From an uncultured Alphaproteobacteria bacterium (GTDB taxonomy: Bacteria; Pseudomonadota; Alphaproteobacteria; HIMB59; GCA-002718135), in the NCBI GenBank assembly GCA_902569865.1, contig CACFVT010000005.1, positions 1-49,292 on the forward strand: a DNA stretch of 49,292 nucleotides, in the 5' to 3' direction. How positions within the stretch are numbered: the first letter of the stretch is position 1; each line of letters begins with the position of its first letter. The position numbers and the translations under genes were made by a program. The notes beneath the pieces were generated by a model. The model was not told where the DNA came from. It did not search any database and was given only the letters and a program-made list of their open reading frames with translations. Positions 1-8,044 of this stretch are shown one piece after another.

Positions 1-598
1 TTTATCAAGTTCAGATAAAGATAAAAATACTTATAATAATTTGCAAAATAATAAATTTAAAAAAATATTTAATCTTAATATTAATACTGAATACAAAAGT
101 TTATCAAATTCTATGGCATTAAATTTAGGAAAGAATTTCCATCATGATCTAGTTAGACCAGGTATTGCTTTATATGGTGGACACCTAAATACAAAGATGA
201 AAAAAATCATCAAACCAGTTGTTACCTTAAAGAGTAAAATTTTACAGATTAAAGAAATTAATAAAAATGAATTTATTGGATATAATCAGACTTTTAAAAC
301 CAAAAAAAAAATTACAGTGGCAATTATAGGTATTGGGTATGCTGATGGCATTTCAAGAATATTAAGCAATACGGGAAAAGTATATTTAAATAATCAAAGT
401 TTTAATATTTTAGGCCGTATATCCATGGACTCTATCACCATTGATATTTCGCAAAAAAGTAATTTACTAAAAGTTGGAGATTACATGGAATTAATTAATC
501 ATGCTCACGGAATAGATAAAATGGCAAAACAATGTAATACAATTTCTCATGAAATTCTAACTTCGATTTCTAAGAGAGTTAATAGAGTTTATGTTTAG
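1..598 (+). CDS. alr: Alanine racemase, C-terminal part (5' end outside window)
   Basis: PLP enzyme that interconverts L- and D-alanine for peptidoglycan. The reading frame is open from base 2, so the gene runs in from the left; the TTG at 41 is not a real start. Visible family signatures are SLSNSMALNLG, then DLVRPGIALYGG, which closes the barrel, then the C-terminal beta domain with GYADGISR and GRISMDSITID. The latter holds the second catalytic-tyrosine region and the MD(S/M)xxxD motif. The C-terminus at 598 matches the usual family end. It converges on the ureohydrolase, whose frame-restored end is 601, two bases away. No promoter or terminator is visible. Confidence is high for the family; the PLP lysine lies outside the window. 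Confidence 0.93.
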   Translation, partial: LSSSDKDKNTYNNLQNNKFKKIFNLNINTEYKSLSNSMALNLGKNFHHDLVRPGIALYGGHLNTKMKKIIKPVVTLKSKILQIKEINKNEFIGYNQTFKTKKKITVAIIGIGYADGISRILSNTGKVYLNNQSFNILGRISMDSITIDISQKSNLLKVGDYMELINHAHGIDKMAKQCNTISHEILTSISKRVNRVYV

Positions 599-600
599 AA

Positions 601-664
601 TTACTCATAGGCAATTACACTAATGATTTCAAACATGATAGAAGCAGCAACCATTGACGTGATA
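601..664 (-). other. Out-of-frame C-terminal tail of the ureohydrolase (A8-run frameshift)
   Basis: Reading the minus strand below the stop at 665-667, in the frame obtained by dropping one A from the A8 run (plus-strand T8 at 668-675), gives the peptide NNITSMVAASIMFEII followed by SVIAYE and a stop at 601-603. This is the expected agmatinase-family end (T-A-x-x-A-A-x-x-x-x-E). The tail is therefore real coding sequence in the +1/-1 frame. It could be a sequencing or assembly indel, a recent mutation, or polymerase/ribosome slippage on the A-run. Confidence 0.8.
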
Positions 665-1579
665 TTATTTTTTTTGATCTTTAGTAGGCATTAAACATAC
701 AACATCTCCGCCTATAACATTTTTATTTTTTACTGATTGAATTAATGCTTTTGCTTCATCAATTGTTAAACCAGTAAAACTTGGTTCAATATTTGAGACT
801 GCAGGAGCTACTGAAGAATCTAAAGAATCTAAATCAAAAGTAATGTAAACTGGATTATCACCAATTTTATCAAGAGTTTCATCTATAACATCTTTAATAC
901 CTCTCTTTTGAAACTCTTGCATAGTAACGACATTGTAACCAAGATCATAACTTGGTTGAAGCCAATCCAGTGTACGTGGATTACCTCTCATCCCAATTTG
1001 CATACTATTTTTTGGATTAATAATTCCTTGATCAACAAGATAAGCGCCCCAATGTGCAGCACTCTTTTTTGCTCCCATAAAGTGATCTAGCTGACTAAAA
1101 GTATCTGTATGGGCATCAATATGAAGAAAGGATATTTTTTTTCCTTTTGTCATTTCTAAATTATTAGAGCCCAATCCTTGTAAAATACCACCTGTAATTG
1201 AATGATCACCACCAATAGATACAACTGGTTTTTTTTCTTTTGCTATCTTGGTATAAAAATTTGTAATATCCTCAATACATCGCTCATTATTATTTGCATG
1301 TGGAAGTGCAACATCACCTAAATCAAATATTTTTTTTTCTTTCCAAGGATTAATATTAAAATCTAAATGAACTCGCCTTAGTCCGGCTGATACATTCCTT
1401 ACAGCTCTTGGTCCTAAATGCTGATCTCTCTCAGTAGTGCCATTACCAGTACTATGAGGAACACCAACTAATGCTATATCACAATTTGATATATCTTTTC
1501 TATTTTCACATCGAAACAATGTTGGGATTCCCCACCAATACATCGTTTCCATCATCAACTCATCATTGGAGTTACTCAT
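665..1579 (-). CDS. Agmatinase-family ureohydrolase, frameshifted near its C-terminus
   Basis: Mn-dependent amidinohydrolase fold that hydrolyses a guanidino compound to an amine plus urea. Metal ligands are present: H126 (GGDHS), D155/H157/D159 (DAHTD) and D249/D251 (DLDSLD). The usual substrate-loop motif APGTGTPxxGG of agmatinase reads APAVSNIEPSFTGL, so agmatine is not a safe substrate. The ORF ends after GGDVVCLMPTKDQKK at an A8 run. Removing one A continues into a typical family C-terminus down to base 601 (listed separately), giving about 325 residues. It lies 10 bases after ald and is clearly the third gene of the tpa-ald operon. Inference: it may feed that pathway, for example by releasing taurine from taurocyamine; this is unproven. 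Confidence 0.85.
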   Translation of the reverse strand: MSNSNDELMMETMYWWGIPTLFRCENRKDISNCDIALVGVPHSTGNGTTERDQHLGPRAVRNVSAGLRRVHLDFNINPWKEKKIFDLGDVALPHANNNERCIEDITNFYTKIAKEKKPVVSIGGDHSITGGILQGLGSNNLEMTKGKKISFLHIDAHTDTFSQLDHFMGAKKSAAHWGAYLVDQGIINPKNSMQIGMRGNPRTLDWLQPSYDLGYNVVTMQEFQKRGIKDVIDETLDKIGDNPVYITFDLDSLDSSVAPAVSNIEPSFTGLTIDEAKALIQSVKNKNVIGGDVVCLMPTKDQKK

Positions 1580-1589
1580 TTTAAATAGA

Positions 1590-2705
1590 TTAATTTATTG
1601 CTATGCTTGGATCAACAAAATTATACCCTAAATCTTCTGCAACTGCCTTATAAGTTACATTGCCTTGGCAAATATTTAGGCCAGCAAGGAAATTTGCATC
1701 ACTACTCAAAGCATCTCTATAACCACTTTGTGCCAATTTTAAAACAAATGGTAAAGTTGCACTATTCAAAGCGATAGTAGACGTCATAGGAACACCGCCT
1801 GGCATATTGGCAACACAGTAATGCACAACATCATTAATTACATACGTTGGATTTGCATGGGTCGTTGGTTTACTTGTTTCTACGCAACCACCTTGATCTA
1901 TAGCAACATCTACGATTACTGATCCTCTTTTCATATCTGTAATCATTTCCCTTGATATTAATTTTGGAGCATTAGCACCAGGAATTAAGACGCCTCCGAT
2001 TAATAAGTCTGTTTCAACAACATAATCTTTTAAATTTATATGATCTGAGACTAAAGGAATAATTCTATCACCAAACTTCACTCGAAGTTCTTCAAGACGC
2101 GCTTCCGATTTATCAATAATATGAACTTTTGCTTTCATTCCTGTTGCAATCTCTGCGGCATTTTCACCCACAACTCCACCACCTAAAATTAGCACATTTC
2201 CAGGATTAACCCCTGGAGCCCCACCAATTAATAATCCTCTGCCACCTTGCGGTTTTTCCAAGCAATGTGCTCCAGCTTGAACAGACATTCTTCCTGCAAC
2301 AGCACTCATTGGAGCTAATAAAGGTAATCTCTTATTTTCATCAGTCACCGTTTCATAAGCAATACAAGTGGATTTTGAGTCAATTAAACTTCTTGTTAAT
2401 TCTGGAGCTGCAGATAAATGCAAGTAAGTAAATAAGATCTGGTTTTCTCTTAACATATTAACCTCTTCAGATTGAGGTTCTTTAACTTTTACAATCATAT
2501 CAGAGTCATTAAAAACATCAGCAGCTGTTGTAGCTATTTTAGCTCCAGCTTTTTCATAATCAGCATTTTCAAAACCTGCAGCATAACCTGCGTTATTCTC
2601 CACTAAAACATCATGTCCATGATTGGTTAATTCTTGAACACTTAAAGGTGTAAGTCCAACTCTAAATTCTTGTGCTTTGATTTCAGATGGAACACCAACT
2701 TTCAC
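1590..2705 (-). CDS. ald: Alanine dehydrogenase
   Basis: NAD-dependent oxidative deamination of L-alanine to pyruvate and ammonium. The 371 residues match the family length. The N-terminus MKVGVPSEIKAQEFRVGLTP is typical, followed by HLSAAPELT, the Rossmann motif GGGVVGENAAEIA near residue 175, and DVAIDQGGC with the catalytic-domain region. Its GTG start at 2705 overlaps the tpa stop in the string TAGTG, which suggests translational coupling. In this operon its likely job is to recycle the alanine made by Tpa back to pyruvate, releasing taurine nitrogen as ammonium. This Tpa/Ald pairing is established in taurine-degrading bacteria. Confidence 0.95.
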   Translation of the reverse strand: MKVGVPSEIKAQEFRVGLTPLSVQELTNHGHDVLVENNAGYAAGFENADYEKAGAKIATTAADVFNDSDMIVKVKEPQSEEVNMLRENQILFTYLHLSAAPELTRSLIDSKSTCIAYETVTDENKRLPLLAPMSAVAGRMSVQAGAHCLEKPQGGRGLLIGGAPGVNPGNVLILGGGVVGENAAEIATGMKAKVHIIDKSEARLEELRVKFGDRIIPLVSDHINLKDYVVETDLLIGGVLIPGANAPKLISREMITDMKRGSVIVDVAIDQGGCVETSKPTTHANPTYVINDVVHYCVANMPGGVPMTSTIALNSATLPFVLKLAQSGYRDALSSDANFLAGLNICQGNVTYKAVAEDLGYNFVDPSIAIN

Positions 2706-4045
2706 TATTGATCCTTGAAATAATTAGTAATACCCGTTCGAAGTTTTTCAATAATTTCATCAATATGTTTTTTTTCTGAAATAAAAGGTGGCGCTACTAT
2801 TAAACAATCACCTGTTGCTTTCAGGTTGAGGCCTGAAGCAAACAAAGATTTAAAACATGCATAACCAGCCTTACCAAGACGTTCATCCATTCGTAAATCG
2901 ATACCACCCATCATGCCATAACCTCTAATATCTTCAATACCTTCAATATCTTTTAGGCTGAACAAGCCATCTAAAAAGTATGGTGACATTTCTTTAGCAC
3001 GATTAATTAAATCTTCTTTTTCAAAAATATCTTGCATGGCTAAACCAGCTGCAACTGAACACGGTATTGCTGAATATGTATAACCATGGAAAAATTCAAT
3101 AGCACCTTTAGGTGCAGCATCAACCATTGAGTCATAAATGTGTTCTCTTGATGCTACTGCTCCAAGTGGAACAACGCCATTAGTAATAGCTTTTGCCATT
3201 GTTATAATATCAGGAGTAACATCAAATGCTTGTGCTCCAAATGGTTCGCCCATTCTGCCCCAGCCTGTTATAACTTCATCAAAGATAAGAAGGATACCAT
3301 GCTTATCACAAATCTCTCTTAATTTTTTTAAATATCCTTTTGGTGGCACTAAAGTTCCTGTTGAACCAGCTACAGGCTCTACGATACATGCTGCGATGTT
3401 TTCTCCACCGATATGACCCGCAATACGTTCTAAATCTTCTGCTAAATAATCACCTTTTGCAGGTTCACCTCTTACAAATTTATTATCTGGAAGATGTGTA
3501 TGGCGCAAATGATGTACGTTCGGCATCAAGATACTTGAAAACGTTTTTCTGTTGGCAACCATACCTCCAACAGAAATTCCTCCAATGTTCATTCCGTGAT
3601 AACCTCTCTCGCGACCAACAATATGATGTCGATGCCCTTCACCTTTTGCTTTGAAATAAGCTATTACAGTTTTAATTGCTGTATCAACTGCAGAGGAACC
3701 ACACATAGTAAAAAAAATTCTATTTAAATCTTCAGGTGTATGTTTAGAAATTCTTCTTGCTAATTCAAATGAACCATTGAATCCCTGTTGAAAGGGTTGA
3801 ACATAATCAAGTTGTTCAAGTTGTTTATATACCGCTTCTCTGATTTCCAGACGTCCATGACCTGCTGGACTACAAAATAATCCCGAACTTGCATCAATTA
3901 ATTGATTGCCATGATGGTCAGTGTAGTACATTCCTTCGGCTTTAACCAATAACCTTGGATTATTTTTAAAATCATCATTGGATGTAAATGGCATCCAATG
4001 TTCTTCAAGTGAATTTGGTAATTCGTTTTTATTTTCTAAATCCAT
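2705..4045 (-). CDS. tpa: Taurine--pyruvate aminotransferase (class III, omega-aminotransferase)
   Basis: Fold-type I, class III PLP aminotransferase of 446 residues. Visible are GRERGYHGMNIGGISVGG, the cofactor motif DEVITGWGR at 256-264 and the Schiff-base lysine K285 in ITMAKAITNG. Close relatives are taurine:pyruvate and beta-alanine:pyruvate aminotransferases, which sequence alone separates poorly. The assignment to taurine rests on context: ald follows with a 1-base overlap, pta is divergent at 4178, and xsc is in the same window. The product would be sulfoacetaldehyde plus L-alanine. The ATG at 4045 is preceded by AGGGA. The alternative is a beta-alanine or other omega-amino acid transaminase. 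Confidence 0.82.
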   Translation of the reverse strand: MDLENKNELPNSLEEHWMPFTSNDDFKNNPRLLVKAEGMYYTDHHGNQLIDASSGLFCSPAGHGRLEIREAVYKQLEQLDYVQPFQQGFNGSFELARRISKHTPEDLNRIFFTMCGSSAVDTAIKTVIAYFKAKGEGHRHHIVGRERGYHGMNIGGISVGGMVANRKTFSSILMPNVHHLRHTHLPDNKFVRGEPAKGDYLAEDLERIAGHIGGENIAACIVEPVAGSTGTLVPPKGYLKKLREICDKHGILLIFDEVITGWGRMGEPFGAQAFDVTPDIITMAKAITNGVVPLGAVASREHIYDSMVDAAPKGAIEFFHGYTYSAIPCSVAAGLAMQDIFEKEDLINRAKEMSPYFLDGLFSLKDIEGIEDIRGYGMMGGIDLRMDERLGKAGYACFKSLFASGLNLKATGDCLIVAPPFISEKKHIDEIIEKLRTGITNYFKDQ

Positions 4046-4177
4046 AATTATCCCTAAATAAGCAAATTTTATTAAGCCTTACATCATAGAAATAGCTAAT
4101 CCAAGAAGAATTCTTGCTGTTTTTCTTAATTTCATAGGAAAATTTAACACCCTAGTATAGAAGAAAAAAATTCATTT
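4046..4177. promoter_or_regulatory. Divergent promoter region tpa <-> pta
   Basis: The 132 bases between the two sulfonate operons must hold both promoters. A 6-3-6 inverted repeat, CAAGAAGAATTCTTG, lies at 4102-4116 and is a possible operator. A TATAGA-like -10 candidate sits near 4155 for pta. A minus-strand micro-ORF of 18 codons (4135 to 4079) encodes MKLRKTARILLGLAISMM. It looks like a signal-peptide start but ends at once and has no clear Shine-Dalgarno. No TauR-type regulator gene is present in the window. Confidence 0.45.
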
Positions 4178-5089
4178 ATGCTACAATCAAAAGAAGCTCA
4201 AATTCCTAATAATTTAGTATCATTGGCTAAAAAAACGCCTAATCTTTCAGCAGGAATCATTTGTGCTAATCATGACTCCTCAATGGAATCAGCTAAAAAA
4301 TCAGTTGAGTTAAATCTTATAAACCCGATTTTTATTGGAAACAAACAAGAGATCAATGAAAAGGCTGAAAAAATTGAATGGGATATAAATGCTTATGAAA
4401 TAATTAATTCTGCTAATGATGTAGAGGCTGCAATTATTGGGGCAGAACTTGGAAGAGATAATAAAATAAAAGTAATGATTAAAGGCAATCTTCATACAGA
4501 TGTTTTAATGAGAACGTACTTAAAAAAAGAATTTGGTCTTATTGAAGGAAAAAGATTAAGTCATATTTGGCACATGACAATTTTAAAAGATGATAAACCA
4601 CTTTTTATAACTGATGGAGCTTTAAATGTTGCGCCTCGTATTGATGTCAAAATGCATATACTTAAAAATGTTATTGAATTTGCAAACCAAATCGACATTG
4701 CAAAACCAAGAGTAGCTATCTTATCAGGCACAGAAGATCCCATTGAAAGTATGCCAAGTTCTGTAGAGGCAAAAGAGTTAATGGAACGTGCGAAAAATGA
4801 AAATATTAATGCTTATGTTCATGGACCTTTAGCTTTTGATAATGCTATTTCTCCAGAAGCTGCTGCAATCAAAAATATTTCTAATGAAGTTGCTGGAAAA
4901 GCTGATATTCTTTTGGTTCCGAATTTAGAAACAGGTAACGCTTTATCAAAAATCATGGTTTACTTTATGGGAGCTTGCGCTGCTGGTTTTATTGTTGGTG
5001 GTAAAGTTCCTGTTGTTGTAACAAGTAGAGCAGATAGTTCTGCATCACGAATAGCATCTATCGCAGCTTCCGTTATAGCTGCGCAATAG
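4178..5089 (+). CDS. pta: Phosphate acetyltransferase (PTA/PTB family)
   Basis: Transfers acetyl between acetyl phosphate and CoA. The 303-residue, single-domain form lacks the long N-terminal regions of enterobacterial Pta. Family features are an N-terminal NPIFIGN, the central GAELGRDNKIKVMIKGNLHTD, ITDGALNVAPRID, and the C-terminal VPNLETGNALSKIM and GGKVPVVVTSRADSS, which belong to the PTA_PTB active-site region. Its divergence from tpa-ald, with xsc in the window, fits the role of turning Xsc-made acetyl phosphate into acetyl-CoA. A phosphate butyryltransferase is the alternative, but less likely given GNALSKIM and the context. Its stop overlaps the next gene's GTG start (TAGTG). Confidence 0.88.
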   Translation: MLQSKEAQIPNNLVSLAKKTPNLSAGIICANHDSSMESAKKSVELNLINPIFIGNKQEINEKAEKIEWDINAYEIINSANDVEAAIIGAELGRDNKIKVMIKGNLHTDVLMRTYLKKEFGLIEGKRLSHIWHMTILKDDKPLFITDGALNVAPRIDVKMHILKNVIEFANQIDIAKPRVAILSGTEDPIESMPSSVEAKELMERAKNENINAYVHGPLAFDNAISPEAAAIKNISNEVAGKADILLVPNLETGNALSKIMVYFMGACAAGFIVGGKVPVVVTSRADSSASRIASIAASVIAAQ

Positions 5090-5991
5090 TGAAAAAAAAT
5101 AAATTAATAAATGTTGCTTTATTAGCAATTGGAGCAACTTTCTTTGGTTCATTTATGGGGGCTGGAGTAAAATTACTCTCTACTGATCTTCATCCAATCA
5201 TTATTTGTTTTTATCGATGCTTAATGGGATTGATGATTATTACTCCTTTTGTAGCAAGAAATAATTTTAAAGCACTTAAATCAAGTAACACCAAACTTCA
5301 ATTAATTAGAGCTTCAATAAATATAATTTCAATGATTTGTTGGTTTTCTGCAATTGGAATGATGCATTTTGAAAAAGCTACAGCTCTTGGATTTACAACA
5401 CCTTTATTTACAACTGTTTTAGCTGTTATTGTTCTAGGTGAGGTAATTCGCTTTCATAGAACAGCAGCTCTAATCTTAGGTTTTGTTGGAATTATTATTA
5501 TTGTTCGTCCTGGCTACATGCCTTTTGAATTTGGTACAGTATTGATGCTTGCTGCCTCTTTTAGTTTTTCTTTTGTTTTAATCTTAGTTAAAAAATTGTC
5601 TGACACTGATTCTAGTCTAACAATTATTTTTTATCATTTGCTATACATGACTCCTGTTTTTTTTATTATTTCTCTATTTTATTGGGAAAGCGTTAACTTT
5701 AATCAATTAATAATTTTTGCATTTATGGGTGCAGCAGGATTGTTATCACATTGGTGTTTAGCGCAAGCTTTCAAACTTTCTGATACTACTTTTGTGATGC
5801 CGCTTCAATTTACTAAATTAATATGGGCTTCTTTAATCGGATTATTTATATTTGCTGAACAACCAGACATTTGGACTTGGACTGGAGGTATAGTTATATT
5901 TATCTCTGTTCTCTATATTACTTACCGTGAAGCATTTAAAAAGAAAGGAACAAAAAAACCTATTCAAGTTGATAGAGCTATCATAAATTAA
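5089..5991 (+). CDS. EamA/DMT-family transporter
   Basis: Inner-membrane drug/metabolite transporter with two EamA repeats and about ten hydrophobic helices over 300 residues. Examples are ALLAIGATFFGSFMGAGVKL at the N-terminus and IKLIWASLIGLF-like segments in the second repeat. It starts at a GTG that overlaps the pta stop, so it is almost certainly made from the same mRNA and coupled to Pta translation. Family members mostly export amino acids or metabolites. Here the cargo could be a pathway intermediate or waste product, but nothing in the sequence fixes it. The C-terminal tail is basic. Confidence 0.85.
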   Translation: MKKNKLINVALLAIGATFFGSFMGAGVKLLSTDLHPIIICFYRCLMGLMIITPFVARNNFKALKSSNTKLQLIRASINIISMICWFSAIGMMHFEKATALGFTTPLFTTVLAVIVLGEVIRFHRTAALILGFVGIIIIVRPGYMPFEFGTVLMLAASFSFSFVLILVKKLSDTDSSLTIIFYHLLYMTPVFFIISLFYWESVNFNQLIIFAFMGAAGLLSHWCLAQAFKLSDTTFVMPLQFTKLIWASLIGLFIFAEQPDIWTWTGGIVIFISVLYITYREAFKKKGTKKPIQVDRAIIN

Positions 5992-6040
5992 TGGATATTT
6001 AAAAATTACTTTAAAAACTTTTTTAATTATTAAATTAATC

Positions 6041-6220
6041 TTAATGTGCTGTATGTGCAGTTGTTGAGTGTTTTCTTCCAGAAAATACATAGTCTCTAAT
6101 TTCCGTAACTTCTTCTTGAGAAATTTTATTTGCAATAACTGCATATTTATCAGAAATTTTAACTGAGAAATATACAGATGTTAAAAGCACAATGATTATT
6201 CCTAAAGGTATATATTTCAT
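6041..6220 (-). CDS. Small single-helix membrane protein, 59 residues (unknown)
   Basis: This ORF, in the gap after the EamA gene, begins MKYIPLGIIIVLLTSVYFSV and ends in a His/Thr-rich tail (HSTTAHTAH). Residues 4-20 form one strong hydrophobic segment, followed by a charged stretch KISQEEVTEIRDYVFSGRK. A good GAAAGG sits about 10 bases before the ATG. The N-terminal anchor and charged soluble part suggest a membrane-attached small protein. It is single-gene and minus strand, with no operon partner. Function unknown. Chance ORFs of this length occur in A+T-rich DNA, but the RBS, helix and gap position favour a real gene. Confidence 0.6.
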   Translation of the reverse strand: MKYIPLGIIIVLLTSVYFSVKISDKYAVIANKISQEEVTEIRDYVFSGRKHSTTAHTAH

Positions 6221-6355
6221 AAATTGCAGCCTTTCTTAATATTTTCAATATCCTTATTATTATACAAAAATTCAAATGATAATACCATACCATTAAATCT
6301 ACTTAAACCAATGGTTTGGGGAATTTTTAACTAAATACCTTAAAGAATATTATAA

Positions 6356-7123
6356 TTATTTTGCGGTCCAACCACCATCTATCACTAAGGATGAGCCAGT
6401 AATCATAGAAGAGGCATTCGATGCTAAATATACTACGGCCGTTGCAATATCACTTTCAGTACCAAAACGTCCCAAAGGAATATTATTCATCATTGTTTTC
6501 TTAAATTTTTTATCTTCAAAAAATTTTTTTACCATTGGGGTTTCAACAAAAGTAGGGCAGACTGTATTTACTCGGATATTTTTTTTTGCCAAATCTAACG
6601 CCATCCCTCTTGTTAAACCTTCAAGACCAAATTTTGTCATATTATAAATACTTCTATTTGGTGCTCCAACTTTCCCTAATTGAGAAGACATATTGATAAT
6701 AGAACCACCTCTTGATTTTCTATTTTTTGACTTTAGCATAACTTTTGCAGCCATCTGCGCTACATGAAAAGCAGCTTTCATATTTAAATCCACTACATAA
6801 TCCATATCTTCTTTTTTAATTTTAGTAAAATGATCTGGTCGATTAGCACCTGCATTGTTTACTAATATATCTAAAGAAGAAACTTTATTAAATACGCTTT
6901 TTACATCTTCATAGTTTGAGACATCACATATATACGATTTACATTTTCTCTTAAGTTTTTTTATTTGTTTTTCAACATTATCTAAATCGCTTTTAGTCCT
7001 ACTAAGAATAATAAGATTGGCGCCTGCCTCAGCTAAAGCTACAGCACAAGCTTTACCAATACCCTTGCCAGCTCCTGTAACTAAAGCTGTTTTATTTTTT
7101 ACTTGTGTTTGCTGTAAATACAT
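6356..7123 (-). CDS. Short-chain dehydrogenase/reductase (classical SDR)
   Basis: NAD(P)-dependent oxidoreductase of 255 residues. The cofactor motif TGAGKGIGKA lies near residue 16-25, and NNAG lies near 91-94. The catalytic Ser in INMSSQ and the YNMTK (Tyr-x-x-x-Lys) are present, as is the C-terminal TGSSLVIDGGWTAK. SRTKSDL after beta-2 hints at NADP preference. It is the last gene of the leftward transporter operon (33 bases after the permease), so its substrate is probably the transported compound or a product of it, such as a sugar alcohol or polyol-like molecule. DHPS dehydrogenases (HpsO/HpsP) are also SDRs, but no specific signature allows that call. Confidence 0.88.
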   Translation of the reverse strand: MYLQQTQVKNKTALVTGAGKGIGKACAVALAEAGANLIILSRTKSDLDNVEKQIKKLKRKCKSYICDVSNYEDVKSVFNKVSSLDILVNNAGANRPDHFTKIKKEDMDYVVDLNMKAAFHVAQMAAKVMLKSKNRKSRGGSIINMSSQLGKVGAPNRSIYNMTKFGLEGLTRGMALDLAKKNIRVNTVCPTFVETPMVKKFFEDKKFKKTMMNNIPLGRFGTESDIATAVVYLASNASSMITGSSLVIDGGWTAK

Positions 7124-7156
7124 TGTGTAAAATATAACATTAATATTAAATTCCTT

Positions 7157-8038
7157 CTAACCTTTTACTGCTCCAGCTGTTAATCCACTAACAATCTGTC
7201 TTTGAAAAAACAGTACAAAAAAGAATAATGGAGCAGTTGCTGAAACAACGGCTGCTACAGCATACATTACTTTACCTTCTTCTTGGACAGTACCTAGAAA
7301 ACTTGCAATTGCTGGAATCATTGTTTCATTTTCATCTGAAAGCAACATGGATGTAACTGTAAAATCATTGTAAGCAAGAAGGAAACTAAATAATCCAGTA
7401 GTGATTACACCTGGCCACATTATAGGAATGATCACATATCTAAATGCTTGAAATCTATTACAACCATCGCACATAGCGCTTTCATCTAAATCTTTTGGTA
7501 TGTTTAAAAAAAATGAATGTAGCATCCACAAAGTAAAAGGTTGGTTAATTGCAACAAGCACAATTATTGTTGTGGGCAGAATTCCCCAAACATTCCATGC
7601 AAAAAAAGGTTGAAGATATCCTGAAATCAAAGTCATATGAGGCATCGCACGAAAGATAAGACCTGCCATTAAAATCCAGAAGGCGTAGCGATAAGTAGAC
7701 CTTGCAAGAGCATAACCACCTAAAGTCCCAAAAGTAAGAGAAATTAAAACTGTAAAAAATACTACTATGCTTGTATTAATAACGGCGCGCCAAAATTCTT
7801 CTTCAATCCAAGAGCCATAATATCCACCCATAGTAAAAAAACTGCCTGTTTGTTTTTCAGTATGAAAGCCAAATATTGCATTTGACCAATCAGCTTTTGA
7901 AAAAAAATCAGCTTGTACTTTGAAGGATCCCCACAATGTCCAAATAAAAGGAAACATAGCAACAATCAACCAAAGAGCTACAAATATAAAAGCAATAATA
8001 CGAACTGGGGTTAATTTATTTTCAATTTTTGTATTCAC
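7157..8038 (-). CDS. ABC transporter permease, CUT1/MalG type
   Basis: Inner-membrane permease of 293 residues with six helices. The first helix is IIAFIFVALWLIVAMFPFIW, and the EAA loop region reads DESAMCDGCNRFQAFRYVIIPIMWPG, the site that contacts the ATPase. It is similar to MalG-type subunits of carbohydrate importers. It follows the MalF-type permease by 6 bases and precedes the SDR. No ATP-binding subunit is encoded anywhere in the window, so it must share an MsmK/UgpC-like ATPase encoded elsewhere. Substrate unknown. Confidence 0.9.
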   Translation of the reverse strand: MNTKIENKLTPVRIIAFIFVALWLIVAMFPFIWTLWGSFKVQADFFSKADWSNAIFGFHTEKQTGSFFTMGGYYGSWIEEEFWRAVINTSIVVFFTVLISLTFGTLGGYALARSTYRYAFWILMAGLIFRAMPHMTLISGYLQPFFAWNVWGILPTTIIVLVAINQPFTLWMLHSFFLNIPKDLDESAMCDGCNRFQAFRYVIIPIMWPGVITTGLFSFLLAYNDFTVTSMLLSDENETMIPAIASFLGTVQEEGKVMYAVAAVVSATAPLFFFVLFFQRQIVSGLTAGAVKG

Positions 8039-8044
8039 AAATTC

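Noticed and set aside
41-598. Start of alr at TTG 41
   Set aside because: The frame is open to the window edge and the missing N-terminal half contains the PLP lysine, so the gene is cut by the window.
5842-6144. 100-codon minus-strand frame across the end of the EamA gene
   Set aside because: It overlaps the transporter and the better-supported small ORF at 6041-6220, lacks an RBS and shows no protein-like pattern.
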